Positions 1 to 10,616 of a DNA stretch of 64,000 nt are shown here, in pieces. The DNA is taken from assembly GCA_013368445.1 (NCBI GenBank), contig JAACJO010000008.1, forward strand, positions 868,001 to 932,000. Reading direction: 5' to 3'. Origin of the DNA: Leucocoprinus leucothites (taxonomy: Eukaryota; Basidiomycota; Agaricomycetes; Agaricales; Agaricaceae). The stretch's first letter is position 1. Every line of letters starts with the position of its first letter. A program made the translations under genes and the position numbers. The notes under the pieces are model-generated. The model made no database searches. It was given only the letters and a program-made list of their open reading frames with translations, and was not told where the DNA came from.

Positions 1-1289
1 GAACGATATCAAGGTGTGTCCTTCGACCTCTCCCATATCCATTCCTTCCACCAACATACTCGTTCTATCCTCGTCTCGCCGCATACACTAGGCCCGATAT
101 CAGTGACATTTCATATCAATAATGTCACCGAAAATGTACCGCAACTCCTTGAGTCTCTACATCACCTATATACAACGACGGCAAACATGGCGATGTATGT
201 CGACGTGCACCTTGTTTTGGATACTTTTGAAAGGCAATTCAACACGTGGAGGAACATTGCAAGATTGTTTGCGAGGACAGAGTATGTCATGATGCTTGAC
301 GTTGACTTCTACCTTTGTACTCCGAGGTTTCGTGAGGTTCTGAGGAGAACTATCACGAGTACGGGAATAAGCGAAGTGAAGGAGATGTTCAAGAGCGGGA
401 TGGCGGCGTTTGTTATTCCAGCATTTGAGTATGTCAAGTACAACGATGGGAGGGATTATCAAGCATTTCCAAACTCTAAGAAGGTAAGTCTCCTCGGATG
501 CTGTCTACTTCATACTGAACCTGATAACTGCGGGCAGGATTTGATACGACTGATCAAAGAGCGCAAAATCCGAATGTTTCACGATATATGGCCGCCGGGT
601 CATAACAGCACCAACTACGACGGGTACTATGCAGCGAAACCCGGAGAGGTGTATAGAGTAACGCAATTCCAGTCATACTATGAGCCATATACAATATTTC
701 GGAAAGATGGCCCCCCGTGGTATGCTCACGCACTCTTGTGGTGGATGACCTATACTCATCAGGACGGATAGGTGCGATGAGCGATTCGTCGGATACGGCG
801 GGAACAAGGCAGCATGCATTTTCGAAATGTACCTGTCTGGGATGTCATTCTACGTTCTCTCAGATCACTTCATCGTACACCAAAACCACCTGTATGAAGA
901 GAATGCACGAAAGAGTGAGGTGAGCCTTTCCTCCGGTTGTTAGCCTCTCTTTATTTTACAACACATGCAGAGAAAGTTCAACCGCAAGATATATTCTGAA
1001 TTTAAGGAAGAGACCTGCCTACGGTGAGGCGACAAGTACCATCTACAGGAACTCCACCTCAACATATTATCTCCTAAGATATCTCCGGAACTTTCAGGAG
1101 CTTGGTATTCTCAGGGCTACAAGAGCGAGGAATGCGATAGATGAATGCGGGAAGATGAAAGGGTTCTCGAGGTTAATTACTCAGGTATGTTTGCAATCAC
1201 TCGTGTTCTGTGATCGAAAGGCTGATTATGCGAAGTTGTTACACGCTAAATTATCCCTTTAGACTCTTCTTACCACCTGTCTTGATTGA
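1..1289 (+). CDS. GT49 (LARGE-like) glycosyltransferase, 5' truncated
   Basis: The frame is open from base 1, so the start lies outside the window. The product is a family GT49 glycosyltransferase, the family of the animal LARGE and B4GAT1 modules, expected to be a Golgi membrane enzyme using a nucleotide sugar and a metal ion. The DxD metal-binding signature reads DVDF at 298-309. After splicing, a WCDERFVGYGGNKA block followed by SDHFIVHQNHLYEENAR gives the usual C-terminal family motifs. Introns read by eye: 484-537, 720-771, 920-970, 1024-1078 and 1185-1262. The first is 54 nt, in frame and stop-free. The last exon ends TLLTTCLD then TGA at 1287-1289. Family assignment is firm; acceptor substrate is unknown. 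Confidence 0.8.
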
Positions 1290-2132
1290 TTGCCCGCCTT
1301 CTCCGTCCAATAACCCTAATCCAGGCCAATTCCTAAGCATCGGAGCACTTGGAGATTGAGATTACGCTCTTATTTGGATCATGGAATATAAGCTGTCCTC
1401 TTGACCACTTAGGTATGGCACAGCGGATAAGGGAACACGAACGATGTCGTTATTGTGTTACTGTGTAGGCTGCGTGAGGCAGTAGTCCAAGGCCACTCAC
1501 CGACTCGTGCCCTCAATCTTACCTGGCTATTTCTAGAAAGCCTAATAGTCACCTACAGTCAGACCAAGTTGGCGGCACCCGCTAGGCTACGTGGGGGCAT
1601 ATTTCAGGGTATTTGTTGTGTGCGCAGCTTGATAATTCCTTTACTTTCTATCGTGTTTGTTGTGTCCTCTATTCAGTGGTGTATCCTCAAATCTACATCT
1701 CTCACGGTCAAGACACCTTCAAGCCCCTGGCACATCGAACCAGCCTACTCGCCTTACACTGAGCTATTTGTCTTTTTGATCGTGAGAGGGAGACAAGTCT
1801 ATATTTAGTGATGAATGTTTGATGGAACCTAGGCTTCATCCTCCTCCTTGCTAACTCAACGTAGCCCAAACGCACTTTTACTACTCCAACAACAGCCAAG
1901 CGTTTGTCAAATCCGATGCGTGGGGGAGAAAGGAAATATAGGAAGACTCAAGAAAGCAGCCGTATCGGTAATTTACTTCCAGAGCACGCGGCACTGATAG
2001 TTCGCTATCTTTAGCTGTTCTTGCTGACTTCTTCGACTCAGATGACCTCAAGTTATTTGAATACCTTAATACATGGCTCACGGGCTGCTACATTCTCGAG
2101 AGCTTGCTTAGCCCCACCTTTACTCCATAACC
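1290..2132. other. intergenic, nothing recognised
   Basis: Between the GT49 stop and the transporter start. Short open frames occur on both strands (for example near 1455-1808), but they lack recognisable motifs, intron signals or family resemblance. The final 100 bases should hold the transporter promoter; no clear TATA box was seen. Confidence 0.5.
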
Positions 2133-4842
2133 ATGGACGACAAGTACGACCCCGTTCAGCACATTGAGAGAAATTCGAGCAAGAGTGACCAAAACGATGA
2201 TACATCTGATGATGCTCCGCTTACCGGACCTCAAAGGCAGCAAGCGGAGAAGTTGTTGAAACGGAAACTCGACATGAGACTGTTGGTTCCAGTGGTGGTG
2301 ATCTACGTCATGAACTACATCGATGCAAGTTATTTGTCATGATTATTTTCTATCATTGCGAGCTGAGGATCTGTACACAGAGGGTGGCGGTTACTTCTGC
2401 GAGGCTGAAAGGCCTAGAGCAAGATCTTAAGTTAACAGGTGAGTTTTGGGTACTTATCTGGGTCTTTTGTTGATCCCATCCTGTTGTACAGACGTGCAAT
2501 ATTCAGTGATTTTAGCTAGTTTCTTTGCAGTGTATTGTCCTGCACAGATACCCTCGAACATGGTAAGCCCTATCCCTCCCCCCTTCGCGTATGGCTCACC
2601 CATCTAAACATACCAGTTCCTGAATTATATCACACGGCAAGTCAATCGCTTATCGCCACTCAAGTATCATCTAGTGATTTATCAGACACCAGTCCCTCCC
2701 GTTATATTAGCATTTGTGTCATATTGTGGGGGCTCATTAGCACGCTGACAGGTGTAAGTCTTTACATACCGTTAGTCAGCTGGAAAGCAGTTTACTCATA
2801 TGGTGAAAATAAAAAAGGTCACGAAGGGTTTCCCTGGCATACTCATATGTCGCCTGTGTCTTGGACTCCCGGAGGTGAGGTCTATATCTACTTGGTTATG
2901 GTCGTTGGTTGATCATATCTTAGGCTGCCTTCTACCCTGGAGCTATATATTTCCTGTCCCGATGGTATACGCGGAAGGTATCCCGATAGTTGGTCTCATC
3001 AGTTAGTCAACTCCGAACTGATGTAGTGTCTGGTCGAAGGAACTTGCTCTCAGGACAGCGTTTCTCTATGGAGGATTGACGTTGTCCCTTGCATTTGGTA
3101 ATGTAAGTAGATGCAAGAAAAAACCCGAGTGAATAATGCTCAGGCAGTGTTTCATAAGCTAATGGCTGCCGGAATACTCGGGGAATGGAAGGACGTTTAG
3201 GTATCAGAGCCTGGCGATGGTGGGCCAACTTTCAAATACACTTGCGAAAATGACCGTAGATCCGAATTTTAAACAGGCTGTTTTATATCGAGGTAGGAGA
3301 TCAAGGAAAGAAGAGACAGTGCTCACAACACCGATTTCTTACAGGGAGCTATCACTATGTTCCTGGGATCACAAACTCTGTGAGCACATTTCAGTTGCCG
3401 AGGCTGTCCCTTCACTGATCTCATTGTGAGTGAAGTTGGATTTTACCGGATTATGTGGGGCCCTTAAAGGCTCAATTGGTCTGGAAATACTCACTCCCTT
3501 TCAGCCGAGCAACACCAGTTGGCTTTCACCTGCGGAAAGGCGCCTTGCCCAGATACGCCTTGCGGAAGACACTGGAGAGGCAGACGAAGACACTCGGGAG
3601 GACTCGTGAGTTCAGCTTTCCATTAATTTTGTCGTGACTTAGAAGTCTTCCTATTAGAGCGTGGAAGGGCCTGATAGCCGCCATATCAGACGTCAAAGTG
3701 CTCCTTTTCTCTTTGATCGCCTTCTTTGATTTAATGGGCATGGGTTTCGTCAACTTCTTCCCAACGTAAGATTTTTCCACAAGCCAGCCTGAAGTGCTTC
3801 TTCCTGTTCTTATCAGCTTAACGGCCACTCTGGGATTCTCAACCACAATCACACTTCTATTGGCAGCGTAAGCTCTCATACCGAAATAGGTTTAAACCCT
3901 CCGTTAACCATCCATCATTAATATTTACCTCAGACCCCCATGGGTAGTTGCTGCGATCATATGCGTTGTCAACGGTCATCATGCAGGTAAGAAGCTCAAT
4001 ACATACCGAAGAAACTGCAGTGCGTACAACTATTGACATGGGGGTGGTTTTCTTTCGCAAAAGACCGCACAGGAGAGCGCTTCTTCCATGTCACAATTTT
4101 CTGGTGGATGAGTATACTGGGTTACATCATTGCTTTATCTACCATGTCTGTTCCGGGCCGCTACATCTCGTTATTCCTTTTGGCTAGTGGACACACTGGT
4201 AAGTTCTCAAATACGGATAGTATGTTTCTACACTCTGAAGATGAAACCCGTTGTGCTACTCAACGCACCTGCGAATCTGATTCACTTTCATATATCCTCA
4301 TGGCAGGATTCGTGATGACGTTCGTTTGGGTCAGCAATAGTATTCCTAGACCCCCAGCGAAACGAGCCGCAAGTATTGGGCTTGTCAGCGGGATTGGAAA
4401 TCTGGGAAACCTGTGCGTCTTCCAGTTACAGCCATTGTACGATTAGCTGATAGTTGAGGTACATCTGTAAACTGCGTTAATAGCGTGAGCTCGTTCCTTT
4501 GGAGGAGCGAGTGGAGTCCGCAGTACGAGCCATCCATGATCATTGGTGTCGCTTCACTCGTAATTGCAATCGCCTTCTCGTTTGGTAAGCCACTGGAATT
4601 GCTATCTTCCTGATGCCCCTGTTTCGAGGTATTTGATCCAGCAACAAATAACACCGTTCTTCCCCTATCTAACAGTGGTACGGATGATTTTAATACGCGC
4701 CAACTCCCAGCTCCAGCATGCACAGCAATCATTCACCAACGAAGCCGGCAGCCGGGATCGCGTCAAGGAGGCGGCCCGACTGGAAGGCCTGACGGTAGAC
4801 CAGGCTCTGCAGCAAAGACACCAGTTCAGATACTTGTATTAA
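2133..4842 (+). CDS. MFS transporter, anion:cation symporter (allantoate permease-like) family, with apparent frameshift
   Basis: A plasma-membrane major facilitator of the fungal ACS/DAL5-TNA1 type, carrying an organic anion or vitamin-like solute; the substrate cannot be told from sequence. The N-terminal cytosolic region is acidic, then NYID|R, RLKGLEQDLKLTDVQYSV, PSNMFLNYITRPS, FYPGAIYFLSRWYTRKELAL, AWRWLFYIEGAITMF, LPDYPSNTSWLSPAERRL and LVSGIGNLGNL follow the family order. The C-terminal tail is charged, ending at TAA 4840-4842. About fifteen small introns are needed; the first (2325-2380) has a GC donor (GCAAGT). One defect: after LMAAGILG near 3178 the frame must shift by one base to reach MEGRLGIRAWRW. 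It is either a damaged allele or an assembly error; all other exons join cleanly. Confidence 0.75.
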
Positions 4843-5329
4843 CCATGCAGCGTAATGTTTCGTGTCAGTACTATGCACTTTCAATAGATTCATGGGTTTC
4901 TTTGAATGTTTGAGGAAGACTTCGTTAGCTGGTCATCTCATTATCAACCGGTCAGTCGGACCGATTAGCCGGTAACGGGAAGAGGACGGAAAAAGATTAA
5001 CCCCTGTCCTGAAGCTTTGCAACGACAGATTTGCAGAGGTCGCCAAGGACGCGACCAGATGACTTTTTCAGGTTCTTTCTACTTAGCGCTGACACAAGGT
5101 GTCTCACTGTCCGCTGATTCCCCACGTCGCACCAGGAAACGCCACTAACATCAGCTTCTCGTCTTCTTGACGCTCATTCGTGGATTTCGACCCTCATATA
5201 ATCTATATCTTGGGTCCTGTGACTAGGCCCCTGGGTACGCACCACGCAGTTCATTTTTCAACCTTCATCTCAAAGCCCATCCAGCTCAGCTCAACCAGCA
5301 CCCATACCCTCATCTTCCTCTGAACATCA
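4843..5329. other. intergenic / promoter of hydroxyacid dehydrogenase
   Basis: No coding signal. A TATA-like stretch (CATATAATCTAT) lies around 5196-5207, about 130 bp before the downstream ATG, and a pyrimidine-rich run follows it, consistent with a fungal core promoter. Confidence 0.35.
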
Positions 5330-6622
5330 ATGGCAGTCCGACCCAAGATTCTCATCTGCAGTATGAATTTTTGGTCCGTGCATCCACAATTATTCAATAA
5401 TTACATCCACAGGCATCATCGTATGGGCCCACAAAGAGGTCGATGAACTTCTTGGTTCCATCGCCGATGTTATCGTAAGCACGACTGGTTTGCTCATCCA
5501 TCTCCCTTCTCGCTGACCGTCATGTACATGCTCGATGTTCATTAGTGGATGAAATCTCCTGACCGCGCTTCCTTTTTGGCTGAATGTAAGCCTGGAGGAA
5601 AGTATGACGGGATAGTAGGCATATATCGCGAGAACGAGTCGGCCAAAATCATCAGCGTGTACGACAAGGAGATTATCAATGGCTTGCCTCAAAGCCTCAA
5701 GTGGATCGCCCACAATGGCGCTGGATACGACCCAGTTGATGTCCTGGCATGCAAAGATCGGGGTACGTCCCACCATTCCTTTTGATCCAGGTTTCTTCTG
5801 ACAATGGAGGGCCATGGTCTCACTCAGGAATCTATGTTTCAAATACACCAGGTGCTGTGGATGACGCAACAGCCACGACAGCACTGTACCTTCTCCTCTC
5901 GACCATGCGCCAGTATTCTGTAGCGGAAAGGTCTCTGCGCATGCTTAAATGGAAGCCTGCTGGCCTGAATCGCATTTCCCATGATATCACTGGCAAAACT
6001 CTCGCCATTCTCGGCTTGGGTGGAATCGGGCTACGCCTGGCAGAACTCGTCCAGTCGTTCCCAATGCGCGTGATCTATCACAATAGACGCAAGGCTGCGG
6101 ACGCTCCACCATATTGCGAGTACTTCTCGAATGTGGAAGACATGTTGGCTCAAGCTGATGTGTTGAGTGTGCACGTCCCCTTACGAAAAGAGACAGAAGG
6201 CTTGGTTGGCGAGAAGTGGATACGGGCATTGAAACCTGGAGCAATCATCATCAATACGGCGCGAGGGAAGATCATTGATGAGGAAGCACTGATTCGGGCT
6301 CTCGAAGATGGTCATGTGAGTTTGCACCCATACGCTTCCATTCAATAAATCAATCACTGACGATTCTGGTGACGCCCATTTACACGTGAAGTTGGCTGCA
6401 GCAGGTTTGGATGTCTTCCCTAACGAGCCTGAAGTCAATCCACGATTCCTCGACTTCCCACAAATCACGTTGTTGCCACATATGGGTACAGAAAACCAAG
6501 ACTCGCAGAAGAAGATGGAAGTTCGGGCACTGCAAAATCTGCGCGACTTTCTGTTAACGGGAATGGGCAAGGATCTTGTCCTGGAACATCGAGGACTAAG
6601 CAAGGTGAACTCGAGATTGTGA
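5330..6622 (+). CDS. D-isomer-specific 2-hydroxyacid dehydrogenase (glyoxylate/hydroxypyruvate reductase type)
   Basis: NAD(P)H-dependent reductase of 2-oxo acids such as glyoxylate or hydroxypyruvate. The start is MAVRPKILIC at 5330, followed by small introns. The catalytic half carries HNGAGYDPVDV and, after an intron, SNTPGAVDDATA. The Rossmann motif GLGGIG is at about 6016-6033. Active-site elements are visible: the Arg in INTARGKIIDEEAL, the acidic LDVFPNEPE block and the His in LPHMGTEN. An intron near 6315-6387 separates EDGHV from LAAAGLDVFPNEPE. The C-terminal exon ends VNSRL at 6622. Length (about 340 residues after splicing) is normal for the family. Exact substrate is undecided between glyoxylate and related oxo acids. 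Confidence 0.87.
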
Positions 6623-6861
6623 AGCTTGCGTGTTTGTGATCCAGGCTGATGTAGTGTCGCATCAAGTCGAAATAAACTTTACTTAAGACAAACAGATGGA
6701 ATTCAGGTGGAGTGCGTGTTGGAGGTTGCGAGGATATGGAACATGAGGATGCCCTGAGGCATAGGACAGGAACTATATTTATCTGGGGTGTGATTCCGTC
6801 GTTCAGGCTTCCATCCCCTCATATTTGTATAACTCGCATACCTTATTCACTGTCGCCGAAG

Positions 6862-7766
6862 AATGGAGAACTTGAGTGCCCGAGAGATTTTGCAACCAAT
6901 GACCAACAGTCTTGAAGTCATGTGGGTCAAGAGTTAAATAACGTTCTTGAGCTCATAGATAGTACTAGAGGACAAAACTTCGAGCTTCTGGAAAATCAGT
7001 CCTCGAGGCTAAAGGCCCTTGATTCACTGCCTGTAAGTATATCAATTGGCTAACCGTTGGACGTCGGAACTCACTAAAACCCGAGGAGGACGGTCATTAC
7101 GAGGTGCAGAAATTGCGAGAAGGTTTCCAATCCCACCGAGCCAGTATAGAGGAAGAAGTGCTGGAGCTGAAAGCGATAGCAGCGAAAATCCAACCAGAAG
7201 TCGAGGCGCTCCTAAGGTGGAAAGGTGCATTTTCTTAACTGAAGGGTAGTTATTGACTTTCCGCAGGGGGGAAATACGGAGCCAAGTCAAAGCCACGATT
7301 CAAGAACAGATCAAACAAGAGGTCAAGAATCAGATCACGAGCTACATCCCAGTACCGTTGGAAGAGCAGATTGCCGACACGAAAAAACGATTGAACGACG
7401 CCAGAATCGCTCTAGCGAATTCGTGAGTCTGCACATGTGTTTGATTAATAATTGTGTTTGACCGTCAAAAAAAGCGAGGCAAGGGCGCAGAATGCTGCCG
7501 TGGACATCAACAGCGAGTATGAACCATTGGCACCTGTGCTGACAGATTCTGGAAATAAGAGTGCGTTCTATCCAGCCGATCTTGGCAGTTTATTTTCGTA
7601 TGATGGTGAGTACCAGGCACTGCTTTTCCAATTACGTTAAGGTGTCAAGGTCAAGAGACCATGAGCAGTCGAGAGCGTAAGAAAGTTACTATGGAGTTAC
7701 GGGCTTGAGGTTGAGGGTGATATGCGAAGGAACGTATTACGATTCCTAGATTTTATAGGTATGTAA
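6862..7766 (+). CDS. small coiled-coil protein of a family common in Agaricomycetes; 5' end uncertain
   Basis: A mostly helical, charged protein of about 200 residues with no known function. Readable pieces: ELNNVLELIDSTRGQNFELL, then after an intron from 7033, EDGHYEVQKLREGFQSHRAS, ELKAIAAKIQPEVEALLRWK, GEIRSQVKATIQEQIKQEV, PVPLEEQIADTKKRLNDARI, YPADLGSLFSYD, and after intron 7606-7668, VESVRKLLWSYGLEVEGD ending FLDFIGM with TAA at 7764-7766. The heptad-like spacing suggests a coiled coil. The ATG at 6862 opens MENLSAREILQPMTNSLE, but the frame must shift by one base near 6917 to join the rest, so the start is uncertain or the gene carries a 1-nt lesion. Family resemblance is from memory of basidiomycete hypothetical proteins. 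Confidence 0.6.
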
Positions 7767-8121
7767 GGGTCCACGGGGGTCCAGCGCAGTTAGAGGGGAC
7801 TGACGGTGGGAGATAGGTGCTACTGGCGTCTGCTTGGAAGGGAAAGAATTTGGAGCTCGTTCTTGAATGATAGATATGTCTTGAATGAATTGATTGATGG
7901 CAGCGGCGTTTGGCAGAGATAAGGAAGAGGACATGTGCTTCATGCATCGAGAGTTGATGAGCGAATCGGTGACACAGGAATCTGCAGAGCTGATGAGACG
8001 ACCAACAATCAGTACTAAAATCATGTCAGACGGTCAAAAACCTAAAACTTAGTCCACAACCACTACTTTCGGAATCGAAGACTACGAAGGCCTTAAGAGT
8101 AGGACGCTGCGCTTCAAACGC

Positions 8122-8623
8122 ATGTCTAAGCCCTCCATGCCTTCGGTCACTGGTTCTCCGAGTACAACACCAGCACAAATCCCAGCAGTCGGAAACAAAC
8201 AGCCGCCGATAGCTGGGGTTGTGGCGACTCTTGTAAATTCCCCAAACCCTGTTGTAGCTGGAGTAGGAGAAGTACTACAGGTTGTGTTGGCAGCGGCAGT
8301 AATGCCTCCTGCCGTTAAGCCGATTTTGGTACAGCATGGCTCTCGGGTCATGGCACTAGGCAGGAAACGGATGAGCGCACTAAATGGCCGAGTGAGTCGC
8401 TCGTAACGGAGTTGTATCTTGTTATTCTGAGCTGAGGCTGTTGCCAATGTAGAATGCGATGATCTATCTCAAAAGCAAATTCGGATTGTTGAGCGCGGCA
8501 CGGCCTGTGATTATGGATGCATCATTTATTGGCAAGGAGGACGAGTTTGTCGAAGTAGATATGGACGCCTGGGAGGAACTGGTACCACAGATAGCAAAAC
8601 TGAACCTGTATGTAGAGGCCTGA
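8122..8623 (+). CDS. unrecognised hypothetical protein, two exons, possible N-terminal extension blocked by TAG
   Basis: Not recognised. Exon 1 runs from ATG 8122 to 8391, intron 8392-8452 has GTGAGT and TAG ends, and exon 2 runs to TGA 8621-8623; both exons are whole codons. The N-terminal part is Pro/Ser-rich and then hydrophobic and Ala/Val-rich (IAGVVATLVNSPNPVVAGVG), so part may be membrane-associated. The end is acidic (GKEDEFVEVDMDAWEEL). The same frame is open upstream from 8053 and, across one TAG at 8050-8052, back to an ATG at 7897. The true start may therefore be farther 5' or the gene may be broken. Support is intron structure and frame coherence only. Confidence 0.4.
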
Positions 8624-8721
8624 ATGTGGGAGTGTGACATATTGTGACGAACATATTAATACGTCAATCTTGAGTACTTGAGTCTCAACTGTCTCTCTTC
8701 TTTGCACCACCTCCATCTCGC

Positions 8722-10012
8722 ATGTTGGTACGTATCTATTTCGGTCCTGTACTCCCACCGTTGACATAGGACCTCTTAGACGGTAGCATCTCCATTGGCT
8801 TTCGCAAAATCTGCCTACAGGAAGCTCTCGCATGACGAACTCATCTTCTTTCTAAAAGTCCGCAATCTCCCAACTTCAGGAACTCACTCTGAGCTTGCAG
8901 CTCGGCTCGCAAATCACGACTACCACACCTATCATTTCCCCAACGCAGCTCATGACATTTCATCGACCAACTCTAGTACCCTCACGCTATTTCCGAATGG
9001 GGTTCCGACCGTTCGCTCGCCAACTCCCGATCTACCCGTTGAGATAATGACGATTATAATGGAGCATGTGGGTGATTGGGAGTTTGCGAATGCCGTAGGC
9101 ATACCCACATCGCTTCCCCGGCCTCTTGACTGGTCTCGTGCAACCCACACTGATTACGCCACCCTTACTGGCCATCTCCCGGCTATCCGTGCTGCTAAAC
9201 CGAGCGAAGATAATCCTTTGACAAAATTAGGCGCCGTCGTCGCGATCCGCTTCGGTTATGTCAACGTCCTAGAGTATTTCTTATCCCAACATCATGCTAT
9301 GTTTCAGTCGGCCTTTAAAGATGACCTTATACCTATCAAGGCTTCTAGACACGGTCGCATTCTTGTGCTCTCGTGGTGGAAACACGCATTCGAGCATCAT
9401 CCGGATTTGATTCCGCCTCCCGCTTCAGGAACAATTGCAGAAGCCGTAGATGGGGCTTCGCGAAATGGGCAGGTCGCGTCTCTTGACTGGTGGCTAAACT
9501 GTGGTCATCCTTTTGATTACTCAGAAGCTGCTTTAGAGTACGCTAGTGCCAGGAAACAGATTACAGTACTCGATTGGTGGAAACAGCAACATACTAGCCG
9601 GGGCCTTCCCCTCAAAATAGGACGGGTCATGGATATGGCCAGTACTGCCGGTCATGTCGAGGTATTGGAATGGTGGGCTACCTCCCAACTAGATTTCAAG
9701 TACGATCGCCATGCCCTTCAGCACGCCAGCTGTCACGGAAAAGTGGAGGCACTTCAATGGTGGCTGGGTTCTGGTTTGCAACTAATTTTCGATCAAGAAG
9801 CCCTCGTCGGTGCAACAAGGCATAACAGGCCTGAGGTGTTAGAGTGGTGGGATAAGTCAGGGTTGCCCATTCAGTATCGCATGTGCGATATTGAGGAAGC
9901 ACTTGAAGACGCGATTGGGGGAGGAGACGATGCAAGGAAGTGGTGGAGGAGGAAAGGCATAGATTTCAATGCCAACGACAAGGAGTGGATGAAGCTTCAG
10001 AGCCTCAATTGA
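8722..10012 (+). CDS. SAP-like domain protein with tandem WW-containing ankyrin-like repeats
   Basis: Near-single-exon gene of about 410 residues. A tiny first exon (ATG 8722, MetLeu) spliced over intron 8728-8779 supplies the start, because the main frame has no early ATG and a TAG lies at 8777-8779. The N-terminus, RKLSHDELIFFLKVRNLPTS then ELAARLANHDYHTYH, resembles a SAP helix-extended-loop-helix. PDLPVEIMTIIMEHVGDWEF that follows is F-box-like. The C-terminal two thirds is a set of about 33-38-residue repeats, each ending in an L-x-WW motif (LSWW, LDWW, LDWW, LEWW, LQWW, LEWW), with ASxxGxVxVL spacing like degenerate ankyrin units. Such proteins recur in Agaricomycetes without known role; a substrate-binding or ubiquitin-ligase adaptor role is inference. 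Confidence 0.7.
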
Positions 10013-10616
10013 GATGTGGTTCCATAATATCAGATTTCACTCGCACATCGCTTTCATCATTACTTCACTGTACATTTTTGGGGCTCGGTTTGTTATTGAT
10101 TCATCTTGTTATTCCATGTCACATTTTCAGCACTCTGTACCCCGCACCTACATACCAACTATTTTCGGTGTTTTACGATCGGTGGTGAATATCTTCTGAG
10201 ATACCCCTTCTTCATCTCCGTAAGTGGGGTCTCTCCTCCAAGGACACCCACCAAACCACAGTCCACGAATACCATGGTGAGGTGTCAATGAACGCTTCAA
10301 TGCATCATGGCTACGCTAAATATATGAATGGATCGTGTTCGTGATTCCCGCGAATCACAGAACATCTCATAAGCAGGGACACGAAATCAAAAGAAGTTAC
10401 ATTGTGCGTTAAACAGCCGCGGAACTAGCCAGACATTCGACAAGGCCACCTATTCAATGCCTAATACGATCTTGGTTGATCTTGGTGATTAAGACCACGA
10501 GCTTTGTAGCAAAGTACCTCGGCTAACTCAGGCTAGCTCTTCCGCTGCTGCGCCTCGCCCACAAACTTTCAAGAATGAAAGCCCTTGTGTGTCAGCTTTC
10601 TGAGTTGCCAAACCCC
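10013..10616. other. convergent intergenic region, nothing recognised
   Basis: Lies between two convergently transcribed genes (SAP/WW-repeat protein and F-box-like protein). It is T-rich just after 10013, as expected of a 3' UTR. No RNA gene or repeat was recognised. Confidence 0.5.

Noticed and set aside
1455..1808. 117-codon plus-strand frame
   Set aside because: No ATG-supported structure, no motif, no splice partners.
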